From CAYSEW01 sp964430245 (lineage in GTDB: Bacteria; Bacteroidota; Bacteroidia; Flavobacteriales_D; Parvicellaceae): DNA of 18,760 bases. Below the pieces are notes generated by a model, which made no database searches, was not told the origin of the DNA, and saw only the letters and a list, made by a program, of their open reading frames with translations. Positions within the stretch are counted from its first letter, which is position 1; each line of letters starts with the position of its first letter. Positions 8,138 to 16,107 of this stretch are shown here, piece after piece. The stretch covers positions 1-18,760 of the forward strand of contig CAYSEW010000040.1 of assembly GCA_964430245.1 (NCBI GenBank), written 5' to 3'. A program made the translations under genes and the position numbers.

Positions 8138-10006
8138 ATGGATCCGTATCAAAATAGAAGATGGGTCATTATTATGATCATACTGTTGACAGGGGTTGTT
8201 TTCATCTTTAGGTTGTTTTTCCTGCAGGTAGTAAATGATAAATGGAAAAACAGGGCTCATGATATTTCATATTCAGAAAAGAATATATACCCCCCAAGAG
8301 GATTAATCTATGATAGAAATGGTAAGTTGTTAGTTAGTGCCAATCAGGTCTATGACATAATGATTACCCCAAAAGAAATTGGTGAAAACGACACCTTGAA
8401 AATTTGTAAGACTTTTAACATTACAAAGGAAGAATTATTAGAAAAGATTGGATTTGCTTCTAAGGGTTATAATGTGAATTACAAACCATCTTTGTTTATT
8501 GAAGCAATGCCAAAAGAAGAATATGCAAAGATATCTACTCAACTAAAACAATTTTCTGGATTTAAAGCAATAAGATCATCCCAAAGAGGATATCCTTTTC
8601 ATGTAGCAGCACACCTTTTAGGGTACATAAGAAAAATAAGTAAAGAACAATATGATACTATTGAAAACCAGGAAAATCCTTATAATCAAAATGATTATTT
8701 AGGAATTACTGGTTTGGAGAAAGTATATGAGAATGAGCTCAGAGGTAGTAGAGGAAAGGTATATTACTTACAGGATTATGCTGGAAATATTAAAGAGGAA
8801 GTTGATAAGGAATATGCTCATTCAGGGTTTAATTTACACACAACTATTGATGTAGAGCTTCAAATTTTAGGAGAAAGGTTAATGAAAAATAAAATTGGTT
8901 CTATAGTAGCAATAGAGCCAAAAACAGGAGAAATATTAACAATGGTTTCTGCTCCTTCCTATGACCCCTCATTATTGTCTGGAAAAGATTTTAGTGATAA
9001 TTATAAGGAATTAAGCAAAAACGATTCATTAAATCCATTATTGAATAGACCTGTATATAATGCCAACTATCGACCAGGCTCAATTTTTAAATTAGTACAG
9101 GCTTTAATAGCCATGCAACATGAAGTGATTAGGTTTAACACCTCATTTATATGTAATAAAAACATCATTGGATGCCATCATCATGAGCCGCCAACTAATG
9201 TAGGAATTGCAATTAAGCATAGCTGCAATCCTTATTTCTACCAGGTTTATAGAAAGTTAATCCTTAGAGGAATAGATAGAAATATATTTATTGATAGTAG
9301 GATTGGATTAGAGCAATGGAAAAAAGATGTCAATAGCTTTGGATTAGGAGTGAAGTTAAATTCTGATATTCCAGGTGTTAAAAAAGGATTGGTTCCCTCA
9401 GCTGACTTTTATGATAGTGAAATAAAAAGACCTGGTGGTATTAAGGGATATGGTAAATATTCTTGGGCCTTTAGTACAATCTATTCTAATAGTATAGGGG
9501 AAGGAGAATTAGGAGTGTCTCCTCTTCAAATGGCTAACCTAGCTTCAATAATTGCCAATAAAGGATATTACATAACGCCTCATTTAGTTAAGTCTGTAGG
9601 TGATGAAGGACATAAAAAGTCAGAATTTCATAATAAAAACCTTACTAATGTGTCATCAAAATATTTTGAGCCAGTTATAGATGCCATGGAGCAAGTAGTA
9701 TTAGAAGGGACAGGGAAATCTGCTAAAATAGAAGGGGTGTCAGTTTGTGGTAAAACAGGAACTGTAGAAAATAAAACTTTTAATGATCATTCAGTTTTTA
9801 TAGCATTTGCACCGAAAGAAAACCCTAAAATAGCTATTGCAGTTTATGTTGAATATGGAACTTGGGGAGGTACTTGGGCTGCTCCAATTGCAAGTGTATT
9901 AATTGAATATTATTTAAAAAGAAAATTAGAAGAGTTAGGGGAGTTGAAAAAATTGAAGATTGAAAATGCAATTATTTTAAACAAAAACAGTGACTTTACT
10001 TTTTAG
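8138..10006 (+). CDS. mrdA: Penicillin-binding protein 2 (peptidoglycan D,D-transpeptidase of the elongasome)
   Basis: PBP2 crosslinks new glycan strands made by RodA during sidewall growth. I chose the ATG at 8138 (622 aa, MDPYQNRRWV). An upstream in-frame ATG at 8078 lies inside mreD and adds a non-homologous 20-residue extension. One membrane anchor spans about residues 10-30. The dimerisation/pedestal domain follows, with PPRGLIYDRNG (about 52-62). The transpeptidase domain has all three catalytic motifs: SxxK as SIFK (315-318, nucleophile Ser315), SxN as SCN (362-364) and KTGT (539-542). The KRPGGIKGYG loop and GEGELGVSPLQMA are also typical of PBP2. Length and motif order are normal. 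It starts 2 bases after mreD and ends 3 bases before the rodA ATG. Confidence 0.97.
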   Translation: MDPYQNRRWVIIMIILLTGVVFIFRLFFLQVVNDKWKNRAHDISYSEKNIYPPRGLIYDRNGKLLVSANQVYDIMITPKEIGENDTLKICKTFNITKEELLEKIGFASKGYNVNYKPSLFIEAMPKEEYAKISTQLKQFSGFKAIRSSQRGYPFHVAAHLLGYIRKISKEQYDTIENQENPYNQNDYLGITGLEKVYENELRGSRGKVYYLQDYAGNIKEEVDKEYAHSGFNLHTTIDVELQILGERLMKNKIGSIVAIEPKTGEILTMVSAPSYDPSLLSGKDFSDNYKELSKNDSLNPLLNRPVYNANYRPGSIFKLVQALIAMQHEVIRFNTSFICNKNIIGCHHHEPPTNVGIAIKHSCNPYFYQVYRKLILRGIDRNIFIDSRIGLEQWKKDVNSFGLGVKLNSDIPGVKKGLVPSADFYDSEIKRPGGIKGYGKYSWAFSTIYSNSIGEGELGVSPLQMANLASIIANKGYYITPHLVKSVGDEGHKKSEFHNKNLTNVSSKYFEPVIDAMEQVVLEGTGKSAKIEGVSVCGKTGTVENKTFNDHSVFIAFAPKENPKIAIAVYVEYGTWGGTWAAPIASVLIEYYLKRKLEELGELKKLKIENAIILNKNSDFTF

Positions 10007-10009
10007 TTG

Positions 10010-11338
10010 ATGGCAAGGTATAACTCAATATGGAAATCTATAGATAAGTACTTATTAGGACTGTATTTCCTATTGCTTTTCTGTGGTTTGATTACTATAA
10101 TTTCAAGTAGTAATGAAGGGTCAAATTTAGATTTATTTAATTTTTCTTCTGTTTATGGTCATCAGATAATTTGGGCATTAATCTCTTTGATTATTTGTGC
10201 TTTTGTGCTAATGCTAGAAAGTCAATTTATTAAAAATTCAACCTACTTTTTTTATGGTTTTATTCTTCTTTTATTGATAGGTGTTTTATTTATGGACCCA
10301 ATCAAAGGGGCTAGATCGTGGTTTCAAATAGGAGGAATGTCTATCCAACCCTCTGAATTGGCAAAGCTGTCATGTTCACTTGTACTTGCTAAATATTTAA
10401 GTAGTATTAATGTTAAAATTCAAGATTTTAGAACAAAAATAAGAGTGCTGTTATTATTAGGAGTTCCATGTTTTTTAATTACACTTCAACCAGATCCAGG
10501 AACAATGCTTGTATTTATAGCATTTGTTTTTGTAGTCTATAGAGAGGGTTTGTCTGGTAATATTTTATTATTTGGATTGTTTTCAGTAATCGTAGTTGTT
10601 ATTGCTATTTTTTTAAAAGCATCTAATACTTACAATACTATATTAGGATTTGAAATCTCTGGAAATTTTATTTTTTCTGCAGTATTAATCTTGCTGGGAT
10701 CATTTGTTTTTACCATTATTAAATTGTTTGTTTTGCCTAGATATAGGTGGGCTAGATATAAGGCAGTTATACTATCATTAGTGATAGGGATTTGTATTAA
10801 TGTAGGAATTAATTTTATTTATGATGATGTTTTTGAAGACAGACATCGAACAAGATTTAAAGTCATGTTCGGTATTAAAGAGGATAGATTAGGAGATGGA
10901 TATAACATGTGGCAAGCATTGTCAGCTATAGGCTCAGGAGAATTCGCTGGAAAAGGATATATGAAAGGTACATTAAGTAATGATAAATACAATCATGTGC
11001 CTGAGCAAAGCACAGATTTTATTTTTTGCAGTCTAGCAGAAGAATGGGGGTTTTTAGGGTCAATTGTATTCATCATTATTTATCTAGCCATATTAGTAAG
11101 GATTATTATTATTTCAGAAAGACAAAGAAGTAAATTCACTAGAATTTTTGGTTATTGCGTTTCTAGTATCTTGTTTTTTCATTTCATGATCAATATTGGA
11201 ATGGTCCTAGGATTAGCTCCTGTAATAGGCATCCCTTTGCCTTTTTTCAGTAAAGGAGGATCTTCAATGCTTACTTTTTCAATTTTGATTTTTATTCTTT
11301 TAAGATTAGATGCAGAAAGAAAAGATGTTTTAAGGTAA
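10010..11338 (+). CDS. rodA: Peptidoglycan glycosyltransferase RodA (SEDS family)
   Basis: RodA is the SEDS polymerase that joins lipid II into glycan strands together with PBP2. The 442-residue polytopic protein shows the family motifs GARSWFQIGG (100-109), IQPSELAKL (112-120), QPDPGT (160-165), GDGYNMWQALSAIGSGEFAGKG (begins 296) and PEQSTDFIF (331-339), with Asp336 in the position of the catalytic Asp. PLPFFSKGGSSM (409-420) is near the C-terminus. The ATG at 10010 is preferred to the TTG at 10007 directly before it; only the first Met changes. It is the last gene of the elongation cluster. It ends 26 bases from the convergent manC stop, and I saw no hairpin terminator in that gap. Confidence 0.97.
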   Translation: MARYNSIWKSIDKYLLGLYFLLLFCGLITIISSSNEGSNLDLFNFSSVYGHQIIWALISLIICAFVLMLESQFIKNSTYFFYGFILLLLIGVLFMDPIKGARSWFQIGGMSIQPSELAKLSCSLVLAKYLSSINVKIQDFRTKIRVLLLLGVPCFLITLQPDPGTMLVFIAFVFVVYREGLSGNILLFGLFSVIVVVIAIFLKASNTYNTILGFEISGNFIFSAVLILLGSFVFTIIKLFVLPRYRWARYKAVILSLVIGICINVGINFIYDDVFEDRHRTRFKVMFGIKEDRLGDGYNMWQALSAIGSGEFAGKGYMKGTLSNDKYNHVPEQSTDFIFCSLAEEWGFLGSIVFIIIYLAILVRIIIISERQRSKFTRIFGYCVSSILFFHFMINIGMVLGLAPVIGIPLPFFSKGGSSMLTFSILIFILLRLDAERKDVLR

Positions 11339-11364
11339 TTTAAAGCATATATTAAGTGCAAAGG

Positions 11365-12450
11365 TTAGACGTGCTTATCGCCATATTTTTCACCAATATC
11401 TTTAACAATTGTTTTAATGTTTTGTTCATTTTCTTTCTTGCAGATCAACAACATGTTTTCATTTTCAACCACTATAAAATCATTTAGTCCATGAGTAACT
11501 ATTAATTTATCCTTAGGAGCCATTATAATGTTATTGGAAGAATGATAGCTGATGATTTTATTTCCAATAACAGCATTGTTATCAGCATCTTTTTCAATTT
11601 GTTCATATAAAGAGCTCCATGTTCCTAGGTCGCTCCAACCGAGTTCAGCAAGGATTACTAAGGAATTATCTGCTTTTTCCATGACACCTACATCTATTGA
11701 AATATTTTCACATTTATTATAGATTTTATTTATTGTTTCTAATTCCTTATTTGTGAAATAAATAGCTGAAATATCATTGAATAAATCATGGATCTGAGGA
11801 AGATGCTTTTGAAATGATTCTGTAATACTATTTATGTTCCATATAAACATACCTGAATTCCAATAATAGTCTCCAGAATTCATAAATGCAATTGCTTTTT
11901 CTTTAGGAGGCTTTTCAGTAAATGTTTTAATTTTTTTTATAGATTCCGCTACCCCTTCAAATCCTTCTTCAAATTGTATGTAACCATAACCTGTATCTGG
12001 ACGATGAGGTTTTATTCCTATTGTAATTAAATAATTACCTTCTTGAGTTTGTGCTAGAGCAGAATTGATTGTTTTTTCAAATTCTTCTTTTTTAATAATT
12101 AAATGATCACTAGGAGCTATGATTAACCTTGCATTAGGGTTTTTTGCTCGGATTTTATATGATGCGTAGGCAATACAGGGCGCTGTATTCCTCATACTAG
12201 GTTCTAATAAAATTTGTGAAGCGTCTATAAAAGGCAGTTGCTCTTCAATAATGGCTTTGTATTTCTGATTGGTTACAATATAAATATTTTCTTGAGGGCA
12301 TAAATTTTTAAATCGTTCTGCCGTTAACTGCAACAAAGTTTGGCCATTTCCTAGCACATCATGAAATTGCTTTGGAAAAGATGATTTGCTCATTGGCCAA
12401 AACCTTGAGCCTATTCCTCCTGCCATTATGATTAAGTAATTATCTTTCAT
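11365..12450 (-). CDS. manC: Mannose-1-phosphate guanylyltransferase (GDP-mannose pyrophosphorylase)
   Basis: The enzyme makes GDP-mannose from mannose-1-phosphate and GTP, supplying mannose, fucose or rhamnose derivatives for surface glycans. The 361-residue protein is the short single-function form, with no phosphomannose isomerase domain. Motifs are the pyrophosphorylase signature GGIGSRFWPMSKSSFPKQF (11-29), EPSMRNTAPCIA (83-94), APSDH (112-116), KPHRPDTGYGYI (147-158), FTEKP (177-181) and WNSGMFIW (197-204), then SIDVGVMEKA (251-260) and LGWSDLGTW (270-278). The frame is intact. Its start faces the small lipoprotein gene on the same strand, 60 bases upstream, and it converges on rodA. 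Confidence 0.95.
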   Translation of the reverse strand: MKDNYLIIMAGGIGSRFWPMSKSSFPKQFHDVLGNGQTLLQLTAERFKNLCPQENIYIVTNQKYKAIIEEQLPFIDASQILLEPSMRNTAPCIAYASYKIRAKNPNARLIIAPSDHLIIKKEEFEKTINSALAQTQEGNYLITIGIKPHRPDTGYGYIQFEEGFEGVAESIKKIKTFTEKPPKEKAIAFMNSGDYYWNSGMFIWNINSITESFQKHLPQIHDLFNDISAIYFTNKELETINKIYNKCENISIDVGVMEKADNSLVILAELGWSDLGTWSSLYEQIEKDADNNAVIGNKIISYHSSNNIIMAPKDKLIVTHGLNDFIVVENENMLLICKKENEQNIKTIVKDIGEKYGDKHV

Positions 12451-12472
12451 GTCATACTAATAAAGTAGTGCT

Positions 12473-12480
12473 CAAAAATA
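12473..12480 (-). promoter_or_regulatory. Candidate -7 box for manC
   Basis: Read on the - strand this is TATTTTTG, matching TAnnTTTG, and it ends 22 bases before the manC ATG. It lies between the end of the small lipoprotein gene and manC, so it could give manC its own transcript. No clear TTG/TTTG -33 partner is present at the usual spacing. Confidence 0.3.
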
Positions 12481-12510
12481 TCCTTTTTATATGTAATGAC
12501 TTTAAAAAAG

Positions 12511-12675
12511 CTATGAAAATTCACCCTTAACATCAGAAGGATGAAAACTCCATGTAGGACAGGTGTCACATTTGTTTTTTTTACGAAATAAAGAGCACGA
12601 ATTCGAAATCATTATAAATGAAACAATCAAAATTGCGATAATTGGCTTCTGTATATAAGTTTTAGATATATTCAT
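12511..12675 (-). CDS. Small putative lipoprotein with a CxxCPxW motif (54 aa)
   Basis: This is a complete short frame from ATG (12675-12673) to TAG (12513-12511) in an otherwise empty gap of 309 bases. The product starts MNISKTYIQK, followed by a hydrophobic helix (about residues 11-23) and then NSC with Cys27. This resembles a lipoprotein signal peptide, although the lipobox SNSC is weak at -3 and -2. The mature part is basic then polar (SLFRKKN) and contains KCDTCPTW (35-42) before a short tail ending GEFS. No enzymatic domain is visible and I assign no function. The SP-like architecture, paired cysteines, fit into the gap and same strand as manC make it more than a chance frame. A chance AT-rich frame remains possible. 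The lipid anchor would place it in the periplasm or outer membrane. Confidence 0.68.
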   Translation of the reverse strand: MNISKTYIQKPIIAILIVSFIMISNSCSLFRKKNKCDTCPTWSFHPSDVKGEFS

Positions 12676-12759
12676 GTCATTCTGTTTAAAATTAGCTAAT
12701 AGTCATGCTAATTCCCAAATTATATTAACTATTTTCGTTCTTATATCATATAATATAAT

Positions 12760-13500
12760 ATGTTTTTTCATATAGGAAGGTATACGTTAATGATTGCTGC
12801 TTTGTTCTCTAAGCCTGAACGAATCTCTGCATATTGGAATCGATTTATAGAAGAAATTATTCAGCTTGGAATTAAATCTATATTTATTGTTGTTCTAATG
12901 TCAGCATTTATGGGAGCTGTAATAGTTATTCAAACAGCTACAGCAATTGATTCGGCATGGATTCCAGATTATACAGTTGGATTTACAGTAAAACATTCTA
13001 TTATATTGGAATTCTCTCCAACAATTATTTCATTAATTCTAGCTGGTAAGGTAGGTTCTAATATTGCATCAGAATTAGGGACGATGAGGGTTACTGAGCA
13101 GATTGACGCATTAGAGATAATGGGTATTAATTCAAGAGGATTTTTAATAGGGCCTAAAGTAGCTGGATCAATGTTCATTTTTCCAGTAATCATCATTTTT
13201 AGTATGGTATTTGGATTTGTAGGAGGATGGTTTGCATCCTATGGAACAGGGTTAATCCCTCCCGAACAATTTATTGAAGGAATTAGGTCTTTTTCTTATG
13301 AGAACTATGAACACATCAAATATGCATTGATTAAAACAGTTGTATTTGCGTTTTTAATATCTAGTGTTTCTAGTTATTTTGGCTATTATACAAAAGGAGG
13401 AGCACTAGAAGTGGGGAAAAATAGTACTAAAGCAGTAGTTTATAGTAGTATTTTAATTTTATTATCAAACGTACTATTGACTCAATTACTTTTAATTTGA
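12760..13500 (+). CDS. mlaE: MlaE-family phospholipid ABC transporter permease
   Basis: This is the membrane subunit of an MCE-type ABC transporter that moves phospholipids between inner and outer membrane and maintains outer-membrane lipid asymmetry. The 246-residue protein has about five hydrophobic segments. It carries the MlaE/YrbE core EFSPTIISLILAGKVGSNIA (84-103) followed by ELGTMRVTEQIDALEIMGIN (105-124), which is diagnostic. The N-terminus FFHIGRYTLM fits the usual start, so the ATG at 12760 is retained. It is divergent from the small lipoprotein and manC genes, with an 84-base AT-rich spacer. Its TGA overlaps the TTG start of mlaF. No periplasmic MCE (MlaD) subunit is encoded next to the pair. 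Confidence 0.95.
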   Translation: MFFHIGRYTLMIAALFSKPERISAYWNRFIEEIIQLGIKSIFIVVLMSAFMGAVIVIQTATAIDSAWIPDYTVGFTVKHSIILEFSPTIISLILAGKVGSNIASELGTMRVTEQIDALEIMGINSRGFLIGPKVAGSMFIFPVIIIFSMVFGFVGGWFASYGTGLIPPEQFIEGIRSFSYENYEHIKYALIKTVVFAFLISSVSSYFGYYTKGGALEVGKNSTKAVVYSSILILLSNVLLTQLLLI

Positions 13501-14252
13501 TCGAGATAAAAAACATATCAAAAACATTTCAAGATGTTAAAGTCCTCGATGATATTTCATTTACTTTTTATAAGGGTAAAACAAATTTAATAATTGGAGA
13601 AAGCGGATCGGGGAAAACAGTACTTACGAAATGTATTGTTGGTTTGTTGGATCCAGATGAGGGTGAGATATCTTATGATGGAAGGATGTTTTCTTCATTA
13701 AAGATGAAAGAAAAAAAAGAGATCCGTAAGGAATTAGGGATGCTGTTTCAGGCAGGTGCCTTATTTGATTCTTTAACGGTAGAAGAAAATGTTGCTTTTC
13801 CTTTGAAAATTTTTTCAGATATGTCTAGGTCTGAGATGGATGATAGAGTTAATTTTTGCCTTAAAAGAGTAAATATTGAGAATAAGAATAATTTATTCCC
13901 TGCTGAAATTAGTGGAGGTATGCAAAAAAGGGTCGCAATAGCAAGAGCTATATCTATGAATCCAAAATATTTATTTTGTGATGAACCTAATTCTGGCCTT
14001 GATCCAGTTACTGCTATTGTAATTGATGAATTAATCAAGGAAATAACAGAAGAATATAATATGACAACTGTAGTTATTACTCATGATATGAATTCCGTGT
14101 TAGAAATAGGAGAAAATATTATGTTTATTTATCAAGGAAAAAATTATTGGACAGGGAATAAAGAATCTATTTTAAATACAGATGTTAAAGAAGTTAATGA
14201 TTTTGTCTATGTATCAAAATTCTTAAGGCAGTTCAAAGAAAAAATCGGATAA
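13497..14252 (+). CDS. mlaF: MlaF-family phospholipid ABC transporter ATPase
   Basis: This cytoplasmic ATPase drives the MlaE permease. The 251-residue protein has Walker A GESGSGKT (34-41), a Q-loop at Gln85, signature ISGGM (138-142), Walker B YLFCDEP (158-164) with catalytic Glu163, a D-loop in SGLDP, and the switch His196 in VVITHDM. ISGGMQKRVAIARA is the Mla-type version of the ABC signature. The start is a TTG at 13497 that overlaps the mlaE stop (TTGA). The start is supported because MIEIKNISKTF is the usual N-terminus and no ATG occurs in the proper place. The overlap implies translational coupling, which would give matched subunit amounts. A hairpin terminator follows directly after the stop. 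Confidence 0.95.
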   Translation: MIEIKNISKTFQDVKVLDDISFTFYKGKTNLIIGESGSGKTVLTKCIVGLLDPDEGEISYDGRMFSSLKMKEKKEIRKELGMLFQAGALFDSLTVEENVAFPLKIFSDMSRSEMDDRVNFCLKRVNIENKNNLFPAEISGGMQKRVAIARAISMNPKYLFCDEPNSGLDPVTAIVIDELIKEITEEYNMTTVVITHDMNSVLEIGENIMFIYQGKNYWTGNKESILNTDVKEVNDFVYVSKFLRQFKEKIG

Positions 14253-14279
14253 AAAAAGGGAGCATTAGCCCCCCTTTTT
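14253..14279. terminator. Bidirectional hairpin terminator between mlaF and the T9SS cargo gene
   Basis: AAAAAGGG-a-GC, loop ATTA, GC-cc-CCCTTTTT forms a stem with one small internal mismatch, flanked by A- and T-runs on both sides. It begins at the mlaF stop codon and sits 22 bases beyond the end of the convergent gene, so it can end both transcripts. Confidence 0.8.
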
Positions 14280-14300
14280 ACTTTAATAGTATATACTTTA

Positions 14301-16037
14301 TTATTCTACAATAAACTTTTCAGTTAATGTTAGGCTTCCTTTTGGAATATTAATAAAGTAAGCTCCTTTAGCTAGTTGACTTATGTTAATTGGAGAATTA
14401 ATATTGGACGTTCCAGTTAAAATTATTTTACCATAAACATCATAAATAGTAAAATTGAAATTGTTCAATGATTCAGAATGAATGTATAAAAAATCTTTAA
14501 CAGGATTAGGACTTATAGAGATAGCTTCATCTACTATTTCTTGAACACCAATAGTGTTGTCAACATTTAGTCTAATCATAGGAACTCTTGGCTGATTTAG
14601 CCAACCACCGCCAACTCCATCGTTACTCAATGTAGCTCCACTTACAGCAGTATTTGTTCCATATCCAATAAATAATCGATCACTGCCGCCATAATGTAAT
14701 GCAGATACAAGATAGTATGTTCCAGCATTTAGGTCTGAATATCCAAACCAAGGCAATGTAATCCAATTTCCAAGATCATTTGATGATGCTGAATAGGAAT
14801 CAGTTTGATTTATAAAAGTGGCCACTCCTGAAGAAGGGTCATATTCATAAATATACATTTCAAAAACTACTCCTATATCAGAACTATCACCAACAAAAAC
14901 AGAAACAGTTTGAGTTTTATCATCGTTAATGATTTCAAAGAGAGCTCCAAATTCAAAGGGGTCAGATCCTGTTCCAAGTGTATTTTGATTCCACCATTGA
15001 CCTCCATAATTGTCATTGTCAATTGCATAAATAGAATCAGTTACATTATAAGTCAATGAGACAGTATTGTTTGCAATAACATCATCTGTTTCAGTTTGAG
15101 TAGCGTTAAATGTAACATCGTATGTCCCCGCCATAGAAGGTGTATAGCTAGTTGAAATAGCTAGAGAGTCTTCAGCTCCTACTGATAGTGTGCTTATTGT
15201 ATTTGATGATCCAGAAAAAACTGATGACCCAGCATGGTCAACATTTACGTTTAATTGAACATTAGTTTGGTCCAAGTATCCAATATTGCTAACAAAAGCA
15301 TGAAAGTCTTGAGATTGTACATGGTTTTCTGGGATTTGATAGTATTCAATATCGGAATCAAAGGCAGCTTGTTTTACAATAATATCATTAGGATCAATTT
15401 CCTTAACAGAAACATCATCAATTTGCCATCCATAATCCCAAGCACCTTGCCACCAAAATTCAAATTGAACATTTGTTGGATCACCAGCTATAGCTGATGA
15501 AATATCAATATTTACATAATCTGGATTGTCAGTCCCCTGTTGAGTAATGGCAGCATTTAAGATAAAATCAGTATAATTTGCACCACCATCAGTTGTAATT
15601 CTAACTGTTGTAATGTCAGATTGCCATCTTCTGAACATTTGTTGAAATTCTAATTTTACATTTGTAAAACCGCTACAGTCAATAATTGGGCTAGTTAATT
15701 TTGAATCTTCTGCACTACCACCACTGAAATTATCTGCATCTGAATCAACTAAGATCCAACCATTGGATGCTGTAGTAGATTGTAAAGCAGCAGTAGGATA
15801 ACTACCTGTATGACCTACTGTTGTGTATTTCCAGTCAACCGGTCCAGATACGGTAGTATTGGTCCACGATGAAGGTATTCCTGCGTTAAAGTCTTCGGAA
15901 AAAATAGTTACTCCTTTTGAGGGTATAGATGAATGCCAGGTTTTGTTACATGGGATGGATTCTCCATGTACTTGAGATGTTTTTTGAGCAATTAATCCTA
16001 AAGGGAACATTGCAGCTATTAATATTGATGATTTCAT
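14301..16037 (-). CDS. Secreted T9SS cargo protein with jelly-roll, CARDB-like and shared C-terminal module
   Basis: The 578-residue product is predicted to be exported by Sec and then across the outer membrane by the type IX system. Residues 1-17 look like a signal peptide (MKSSILIAAMFPLGLIA). Residues about 43-213 resemble a choice-of-anchor-J/MAM-like beta-sandwich, starting FSEDFNAGIPSSW and ending GWQIDDVSV. Residues about 218-331 look like a CARDB/APHP-type Ig fold, with TLSVGAEDSLAISTSYTP and ANNTVSLTY. A module starting VTDSIYAID (332) and ending MIRLNV (487-492) is shared with the two neighbours. The last 75 residues are a type A sorting domain (SISPNPVKDFLYI, YDVYGKII, KGAYFI, EKFIVE). 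No catalytic domain is visible, so binding, adhesion or a structural role is inference. Only 23 bases lie between its ATG and the upstream hairpin. Confidence 0.88.
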   Translation of the reverse strand: MKSSILIAAMFPLGLIAQKTSQVHGESIPCNKTWHSSIPSKGVTIFSEDFNAGIPSSWTNTTVSGPVDWKYTTVGHTGSYPTAALQSTTASNGWILVDSDADNFSGGSAEDSKLTSPIIDCSGFTNVKLEFQQMFRRWQSDITTVRITTDGGANYTDFILNAAITQQGTDNPDYVNIDISSAIAGDPTNVQFEFWWQGAWDYGWQIDDVSVKEIDPNDIIVKQAAFDSDIEYYQIPENHVQSQDFHAFVSNIGYLDQTNVQLNVNVDHAGSSVFSGSSNTISTLSVGAEDSLAISTSYTPSMAGTYDVTFNATQTETDDVIANNTVSLTYNVTDSIYAIDNDNYGGQWWNQNTLGTGSDPFEFGALFEIINDDKTQTVSVFVGDSSDIGVVFEMYIYEYDPSSGVATFINQTDSYSASSNDLGNWITLPWFGYSDLNAGTYYLVSALHYGGSDRLFIGYGTNTAVSGATLSNDGVGGGWLNQPRVPMIRLNVDNTIGVQEIVDEAISISPNPVKDFLYIHSESLNNFNFTIYDVYGKIILTGTSNINSPINISQLAKGAYFINIPKGSLTLTEKFIVE

Positions 16038-16060
16038 GGTTGTAATATTTAAGGGGTTTG

Positions 16061-16090
16061 AAAAAAAAAGCCACCTATTGGTGGCTTTTT
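16061..16090 (-). terminator. Hairpin terminator downstream of the PA-domain T9SS gene
   Basis: A perfect 6-bp GC-rich stem (GCCACC / GGTGGC) has a 4-base loop and is flanked by nine As and five Ts. Read on the - strand it ends in nine Ts, so it is oriented to terminate the gene ending at 16108. It lies unusually close to the next gene's ATG (16037). Confidence 0.8.
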
Positions 16091-16107
16091 AAATAAGAGA
16101 TATAAAG

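Noticed and set aside
11339..11364. Possible terminator between convergent rodA and manC
   Set aside because: The 26 bases contain no stem-loop followed by a T-run in either direction.
12730..12737. TATTTTCG as a -7 box for mlaE
   Set aside because: It has one mismatch to TAnnTTTG and no -33 partner, which is too weak to list as a promoter.
12747..12762. Imperfect AT inverted repeat CATAT...ATATG overlapping the mlaE start codon
   Set aside because: Only 5 bases per arm match and the sequence is pure AT next to more CATAT text, as expected by chance here. I cannot support an operator.
13748..14038. 96-codon open frame on the - strand opposite mlaF
   Set aside because: It lies wholly within the conserved ABC ATPase motifs on the other strand and its product resembles no known protein. 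It is a shadow of a constrained gene.
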